Source of the DNA: Pseudomonadota bacterium
GTDB taxonomy: Bacteria > Myxococcota > UBA9042 > PHBI01
Assembly (NCBI GenBank): GCA_005772945.1
Contig: SXIE01000278.1
Location: 1 to 5,968 of the forward strand
Length of the DNA: 5,968 nt
Direction of reading: 5' to 3'
Shown here: positions 1-5,968 of the stretch, in pieces
Layout of the letters: each line of letters starts with the position of its first letter
Numbering within the stretch: the stretch's first letter is position 1
The notes under the pieces: model-generated
Seen by the model: the letters and a program-made list of their open reading frames with translations, nothing else
Databases searched by the model: none
Told to the model about the DNA's origin: nothing
Made by a program: the position numbers and the translations under genes

Positions 1-1047
1 CTCGGGGCGCTCGGGGGCGCGCTCATCCGCGAACGCGAGCCGGCGGTGGCCGCCGCGGTGCTGGCGCGGGCACGGGCGTTGGCGCCGGGCGAGCGGCGCT
101 GGCTCACCGAGCAGGTGGCGGCGCTCGAGCTGCTCGGCCGCAACGCCGCGGCCGTGACGATCTTGCGCGCCGCAGGTGGTAGCGACTTCCTCGGGGGCTA
201 CCTGCTCGCGTTCAACACGCTGGCCGCGGGGGACCTGGCGGAGGCGCAGGCCCTGACGCGCCAGCTGGTCCCGCTGTCGGCGAGCGACGCGCTCATGACG
301 CGACGCCTCGAGCGCATGCTGGCGCGCGCCGACGCCGTGACGGGCGTGGCGCCGCTCGACGATCGGGACCTGCGCGGCTGGACCTTCGTGATGACCGGGG
401 CGCTCCTGCTGCATGTGGCGCCGGACGGGCTCGGCGTGCGTGGGCGCTATGGACACCTGCAGGACTCGGAAGGGCTGCTGCGCGAGGTGGCGATGCGCCT
501 CGAGAGCGTGCTCGACGCGGTGGGCCGCGTGCCCGGTCAGCCGGATCAGCCCGGTCCGATCATCGCGCTGGACCGCCCCGAGGGTCGCATCAGCGGCGCC
601 GCACTCGCGAATCTCCTGCGACGACCGGTCGACTTCGCGACCCCGCCGACCCAGGCGCCGGGGCTCGTGGTCGCCTACGATCTCGGGGCGTTCCATCCGA
701 CCGAGCTGACCGCGTTCCGGCGCCGCACGCCCGGGCAGCTCCTCTTCGCGCACGCGACCTCGGCGGCGAGCGAGCAGCCCTTCGCGCCCGACTTCATCGG
801 GGTGCTCTACGAACGCAACACGCCCCCCTGGAGTCGGGCCGCCATCACGGAGGGCGGCGCGGCCTTCGAGGCGGCGGCGGTGCGGCGCATCGTGGACGCC
901 GACACGGACGAGGCGATGCTGGCGGATCTCGGCGACCTCGTCGCGCTGGCGGTGGTCGCGCAGGCCGCGGGCGTCCTGCCGATGTTCGACGAAGCCGGGG
1001 AGCGCGAGCCGCTGTGGGTCGGCTCGCCGGTGCCGAAGGCGCCCTGA
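1..1047 (+). CDS. Hypothetical protein with TPR-like helices, 5' end missing
   Basis: I do not recognise this gene. The frame is open from the first base to a TGA at 1045-1047 (348 codons visible), so the true start probably lies before the window; a GTG at 46 is a possible but unsupported internal start. The first ~110 residues are Ala/Leu-rich amphipathic helices with TPR-like wording ('ALAPGERRW', 'ALELLGRNAAAVTIL', 'NTLAAGDLAEAQAL'), suggesting a helical-repeat scaffold. From about 361 a different domain begins: a Gly-Trp (376-381), a 'GRYGHLQDS' stretch near 442-468, a hydrophobic strand followed by a helix at 556-630 ('PIIALDRPEG' then 'AALANLLRRPV'), another strand at 661-687 ('GLVVAYDLG') and 'NTPPWSR' near 817-837. 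The strand-helix order faintly recalls a degenerate phosphoribosyltransferase-like alpha/beta fold, but no diphosphate- or PRPP-binding motif is clear. There is no signal peptide in view and no membrane segment. The next gene is 80 nt downstream, so cotranscription is possible but unproven. Confidence 0.8.
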   Translation, partial: LGALGGALIREREPAVAAAVLARARALAPGERRWLTEQVAALELLGRNAAAVTILRAAGGSDFLGGYLLAFNTLAAGDLAEAQALTRQLVPLSASDALMTRRLERMLARADAVTGVAPLDDRDLRGWTFVMTGALLLHVAPDGLGVRGRYGHLQDSEGLLREVAMRLESVLDAVGRVPGQPDQPGPIIALDRPEGRISGAALANLLRRPVDFATPPTQAPGLVVAYDLGAFHPTELTAFRRRTPGQLLFAHATSAASEQPFAPDFIGVLYERNTPPWSRAAITEGGAAFEAAAVRRIVDADTDEAMLADLGDLVALAVVAQAAGVLPMFDEAGEREPLWVGSPVPKAP

Positions 1048-1056
1048 GCGCGCCCA

Positions 1057-1074
1057 GCTCGGCCCTGTCCGAGT
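1057..1074 (+). terminator. Weak hairpin after the first gene
   Basis: CTCGG (1058-1062) can pair with CCGAG (1069-1073) around a 6-nt loop, with one more G·U pair outside. A second, 4-bp hairpin follows (GCCG 1083-1086, CGGC 1091-1094). Neither has a T-tract, so an intrinsic terminator is only weakly supported. No promoter for the next gene is evident in the rest of the 80-nt gap. Confidence 0.2.
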
Positions 1075-1127
1075 AGGCAGTCGCCGACGACGGCCGAACG
1101 CGCTATGTCGCCCGCACGGAGGGCGCC

Positions 1128-1952
1128 ATGGATTGGACGGGACTGGTCGTGTGGGTGACGGGCGGCGGCACGGGGATCGGGCGCGCGCTGGCGCTCGAGT
1201 TCGCATCGCACGGGGCGGACGTCGTGATTTCGGGGCGGCGCAAGGACCGCCTCGAGGAGGTCGCGGCCGAGGTGCGCCAGCTCGGGAAGCGGGCGCTGAC
1301 CTTGGCCTGCGATGTGGCCGACGAGGCCGCGTGCGAAGGGGCCGTCGCGCAGATCGTCGCGGAGCTCGGGCGGCTCGACGTGGCCGTCGCGAACGCGGGC
1401 TTCGGGGTCTCGGGGCGCATCGAGCAGCTGACGGCCGCGGACTGGCGGCGCCAATTCGACGTGAACGTCATCGGCGTCGTGAACACGGTGCGCGCGGCGC
1501 TGCCCGAGCTGAAGAAGACGGGCGGGCGACTCGGGCTGGTGTCGAGCGTGATGGGGATGATCGCGATGCCGGGCCAGGGGCCGTACGCGGCCTCGAAGTT
1601 CGCCGTGCGGGCGATCGGGCTGACGCTTTCGCAGGAGTTACACGGGTCGGGTGTCTCGTGCACGACGGTGTATCCGGGCTTCGTCGAGTCGGAGATTACC
1701 CAGGTCGACATCCAAGGGAACTTCGACCCGAATCGCAAGGACCCGCGTCCCAAGCAGTTCATCTGGAGCGCGGCCAAGGCGGCGCGCGTGATGGCCAAGG
1801 CGATCTTCGCGCGCCGGCGCGAGTACGTCTTCACGAAGCACGGCAAGGCGGGCGCGTTCATGGGGCGCCATTTCCCGGGTCTCGTCCACTTCGTCATGAC
1901 GCGCGGCCGCACCAAGAAGAAGGTGCTCGCGGGGGCCAAGGCGGGCCGCTGA
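1128..1952 (+). CDS. Short-chain dehydrogenase/reductase (classical SDR)
   Basis: This is a 274-residue classical SDR, an NAD(P)(H)-dependent oxidoreductase with a single Rossmann domain; the substrate cannot be told from sequence. Cofactor motif TGGGTGIG is at residues 11-18, D62-V63 is the usual adenine-pocket position and N89-A90-G91 is the structural NAG motif. The catalytic tetrad is complete: N113, S140, Y153 and K157, with normal Ser-Tyr spacing of 13. Arg37-Arg38 after the second strand favours NADP(H) (inference). 'YPGFVESEI' at 182-190 is the usual PG motif after strand 6. The C-terminal ~50 residues contain an 'FMGRHFPGLVHFVMTRG' amphipathic stretch and a very basic tail (RTKKK then AKAGR), which may bind membranes or lipid-like substrates (speculative). 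The ATG at 1128 has GGAGGG at 1118-1123, a short 4-nt spacing but the best site. The gene stands between the unrecognised protein and a kinase, which gives no pathway clue. Confidence 0.93.
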   Translation: MDWTGLVVWVTGGGTGIGRALALEFASHGADVVISGRRKDRLEEVAAEVRQLGKRALTLACDVADEAACEGAVAQIVAELGRLDVAVANAGFGVSGRIEQLTAADWRRQFDVNVIGVVNTVRAALPELKKTGGRLGLVSSVMGMIAMPGQGPYAASKFAVRAIGLTLSQELHGSGVSCTTVYPGFVESEITQVDIQGNFDPNRKDPRPKQFIWSAAKAARVMAKAIFARRREYVFTKHGKAGAFMGRHFPGLVHFVMTRGRTKKKVLAGAKAGR

Positions 1953-2004
1953 GCACACGCGCAGGCCCTCGGCGACGGCGGGTGACACCGGCCCGCGCCT
2001 GTGC
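1953..2004 (+). terminator. Long imperfect hairpin between SDR and kinase genes
   Basis: Starting right after the SDR stop codon, the 15-nt arm 1953-1967 pairs with 1990-2004 at 13 of 15 positions; the mismatches are C1958/C1999 and A1963/C1994. The loop is 22 nt (1968-1989) and itself ends in the 4+4 palindrome GGTGACACC (1981-1989). No T-tract follows, so this is not a textbook intrinsic terminator. It may still end or stabilise the SDR transcript, or be a regulatory structure ahead of the kinase. Confidence 0.4.
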
Positions 2005-2010
2005 TGAAAC
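1982..2010 (+). promoter_or_regulatory. Possible kinase promoter with leaderless start
   Basis: GTGACA (1982-1987) matches the -35 consensus TTGACA at 5 of 6 bases. A 17-bp spacer leads to TGAAAC (2005-2010), which matches TATAAT at 3 of 6. Transcription would then start close to the kinase ATG at 2017. The lack of a clear Shine-Dalgarno there fits a leaderless mRNA. The -35 lies inside the loop of the hairpin described for this gap, so the two readings compete. The -10 match is poor and this remains a weak call. Confidence 0.25.
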
Positions 2011-2016
2011 TCGGGC

Positions 2017-3348
<1,332 letters not shown>

Positions 3349-3413
3349 GCGGTGCCGGCGAGCGCGCACCCGCCCGCCACGCGCTCGCGCGCCCACGCGG
3401 GCCCAGGCCGTCC

Positions 3414-3442
3414 TTGACACCTCGTCCGAGCCCCGTCAGTCT
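3414..3442 (+). promoter_or_regulatory. Probable sigma-70-type promoter of the ilv operon
   Basis: A perfect -35 box TTGACA is at 3414-3419. Seventeen bases later comes CAGTCT (3437-3442), which keeps only the A at position 2 and the final T of the -10 consensus; such poor -10 boxes are common in very G+C-rich genomes. The expected transcript start is near 3449, giving a leader of about 65 nt before ilvB. That leader contains a GCGCG-TTG-CGCGC hairpin (3444-3456). I see no leader peptide rich in Leu, Ile or Val codons, so classical attenuation is not supported. Confidence 0.5.
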
Positions 3443-3514
3443 CGCGCGTTGCGCGCCGTAGGCCGACGCGGCGCTCGCGCGAACCCTCGTCTGGAACGCC
3501 CATGGGAACGATCA

Positions 3515-5340
<1,826 letters not shown>

Positions 5341-5341
<1 letters not shown>

Positions 5342-5847
5342 TGCGCAAGGACATCGTTCGCACCTTCGTCGTGTACGTGGAAGACAAGCCCGGTGTCCTC
5401 ACGCGCGCGGCGTCGCTCTTCCGGCGGCGCGCGTTCAACATCGAGTCGCTGAACGTCGGGCAGACGCATCGCCCGGGGATTTCACGGCTGACGGTCGTCA
5501 TCGAGGCCGACGAGGACACGGCGCGGCGCATCGAGGCGAACCTCTACAAGCTCGTCAACGTCCTCGAGGTCCAGGAGATTACCCATCAGGCGCGCATCGA
5601 GCGGGAGCTCGCCCTCGTCAAGGTGCGCGCGGCGCCCGAGATGCGGACCGAGATCCTGCAGGCCATCGAGGTCTTCGGGGCGCGCGTGGTCGACATGGCG
5701 CCGACCACGATGGTGGTCGAGATCTCGGGCTCGCCGGACCGCATCGCCGGGCTCAAGGCGCTGCTCGATCCGTACGGGATCGAGGAGATGGTCCAGACCG
5801 GATCCGTCGCGATGACGCGTGGGCGCACCCCGACCGCATCCTATTGA
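5341..5847 (+). CDS. ilvN: Acetohydroxyacid synthase small (regulatory) subunit
   Basis: This 168-residue protein is the regulatory partner of IlvB; family members stimulate the catalytic subunit and confer feedback inhibition, usually by valine. An N-terminal ACT domain (about 5-77) shows 'VEDKPGVLTRAASLF', 'FNIESLNVG' (32-40) and 'SRLTVVIE'. A C-terminal small-subunit domain follows (about 84-160), with 'ELALVKVRA' and 'PYGIEEMVQTG'. G18 and N33 align with Gly14 and Asn29 of E. coli IlvH, positions where substitutions are known to relieve valine inhibition, so feedback control is probably intact (inference). The 'RRGF/Y' glycine common in the family is Ala31 here. Length is normal for bacterial small subunits (also called ilvH). 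It follows ilvB with a 1-nt overlap, and ilvC starts 37 nt downstream, so it is the middle gene of an ilvBNC operon. Confidence 0.97.
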
Positions 5848-5884
5848 TTGCAATTGTCTTTTTCGTTCTTGCTGGAGCCGACCG
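5848..5884 (+). promoter_or_regulatory. AT-rich ilvN-ilvC spacer with ilvC ribosome binding site
   Basis: This 37-nt gap is far richer in A/T than its surroundings. It holds the overlapping palindromes ATTGCAAT (5847-5854) and CAATTG (5851-5856), a pyrimidine/T-rich run (5857-5870), and GGAG (5874-5877) at 7 nt from the ilvC ATG. There is no stem before the T-run, so it is not an intrinsic terminator; readthrough into ilvC is expected. A role in mRNA processing or ribosome access is possible but unproven. Confidence 0.5.
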
Positions 5885-5968
5885 ATGACTCAAATCCGTT
5901 ACGACCGCGACGCCGACCTCTCGCTCATCCAGAAGAAGGAGGTGGCCATCATCGGCTACGGCTCGCAG
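5885..5968 (+). CDS. ilvC: Ketol-acid reductoisomerase, N-terminal fragment
   Basis: Only the first 28 codons are in the window: MTQIRYDRDADLSLIQKKEV followed by AIIGYGSQ. This matches the characteristic start of ketol-acid reductoisomerase, where 'YD.DADLSLI' leads into the first beta strand and the NADPH-binding GYGSQG loop (residues 24-28 seen). The enzyme isomerises and reduces acetolactate or acetohydroxybutyrate, the products of IlvBN, to the dihydroxy acids, using NADPH and Mg2+. ATG 5885 is supported by GGAG 7 nt upstream. The rest lies beyond the window, so class and integrity cannot be judged. Confidence 0.93.
   Translation, partial: MTQIRYDRDADLSLIQKKEVAIIGYGSQ

Noticed and set aside
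3420..3514. Attenuator leader peptide or T-box ahead of ilvB
   Set aside because: No short frame with a run of Leu/Ile/Val codons and no T-box-like or terminator/antiterminator arrangement could be found. Only a small 5-bp hairpin (3444-3456) is present.

Overview
The window is very G+C-rich (roughly 70 % by eye). All five recognisable genes, plus the start of the last one, lie on the + strand. Two features suggest a myxobacterium-type organism (Myxococcota, formerly Deltaproteobacteria): a Hanks-type Ser/Thr kinase with the 'LNYPNSLRVFDYG' and 'DPDFVKVMDFGIAK' wording common in that phylum, and strong G/C bias at third codon positions. No rRNA or species marker is present, so this placement is an inference.

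Layout. Positions 1-1047 hold the 3' part of an unrecognised gene whose start lies before the window. Its product has TPR-like helices followed by a domain I cannot name. After an 80-nt gap comes a classical short-chain dehydrogenase/reductase (1128-1952). A 64-nt gap, mostly occupied by a long imperfect hairpin, separates it from a Ser/Thr protein kinase (2017-3348). The kinase has a proline/ATP-repeat linker and a single C-terminal membrane segment. A 166-nt gap carries a plausible sigma-70-type promoter, and then the branched-chain amino acid genes begin: ilvB (3515-5341), ilvN/ilvH (5341-5847) and the first 28 codons of ilvC (from 5885, cut by the window end).

The ilvB-ilvN-ilvC set is a biosynthetic operon. 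IlvB and IlvN form acetohydroxyacid synthase, which makes acetolactate and acetohydroxybutyrate. IlvC (ketol-acid reductoisomerase) converts these to the dihydroxy acids on the way to valine, leucine and isoleucine. ilvB and ilvN overlap by one base (TGATG), which suggests translational coupling. The IlvN ACT domain keeps the Gly and Asn positions known from E. coli IlvH to matter for valine feedback.

The three upstream genes show no obvious functional link to the ilv operon. I see no mobile element, CRISPR array, tRNA or rRNA, and no convincing new multi-gene system. The points most worth a second look are the unassigned C-terminal domain of the first gene, the hairpin and possibly leaderless start before the kinase, the kinase's altered APE motif and tail anchor, and the in-frame 9-bp repeat in its linker.
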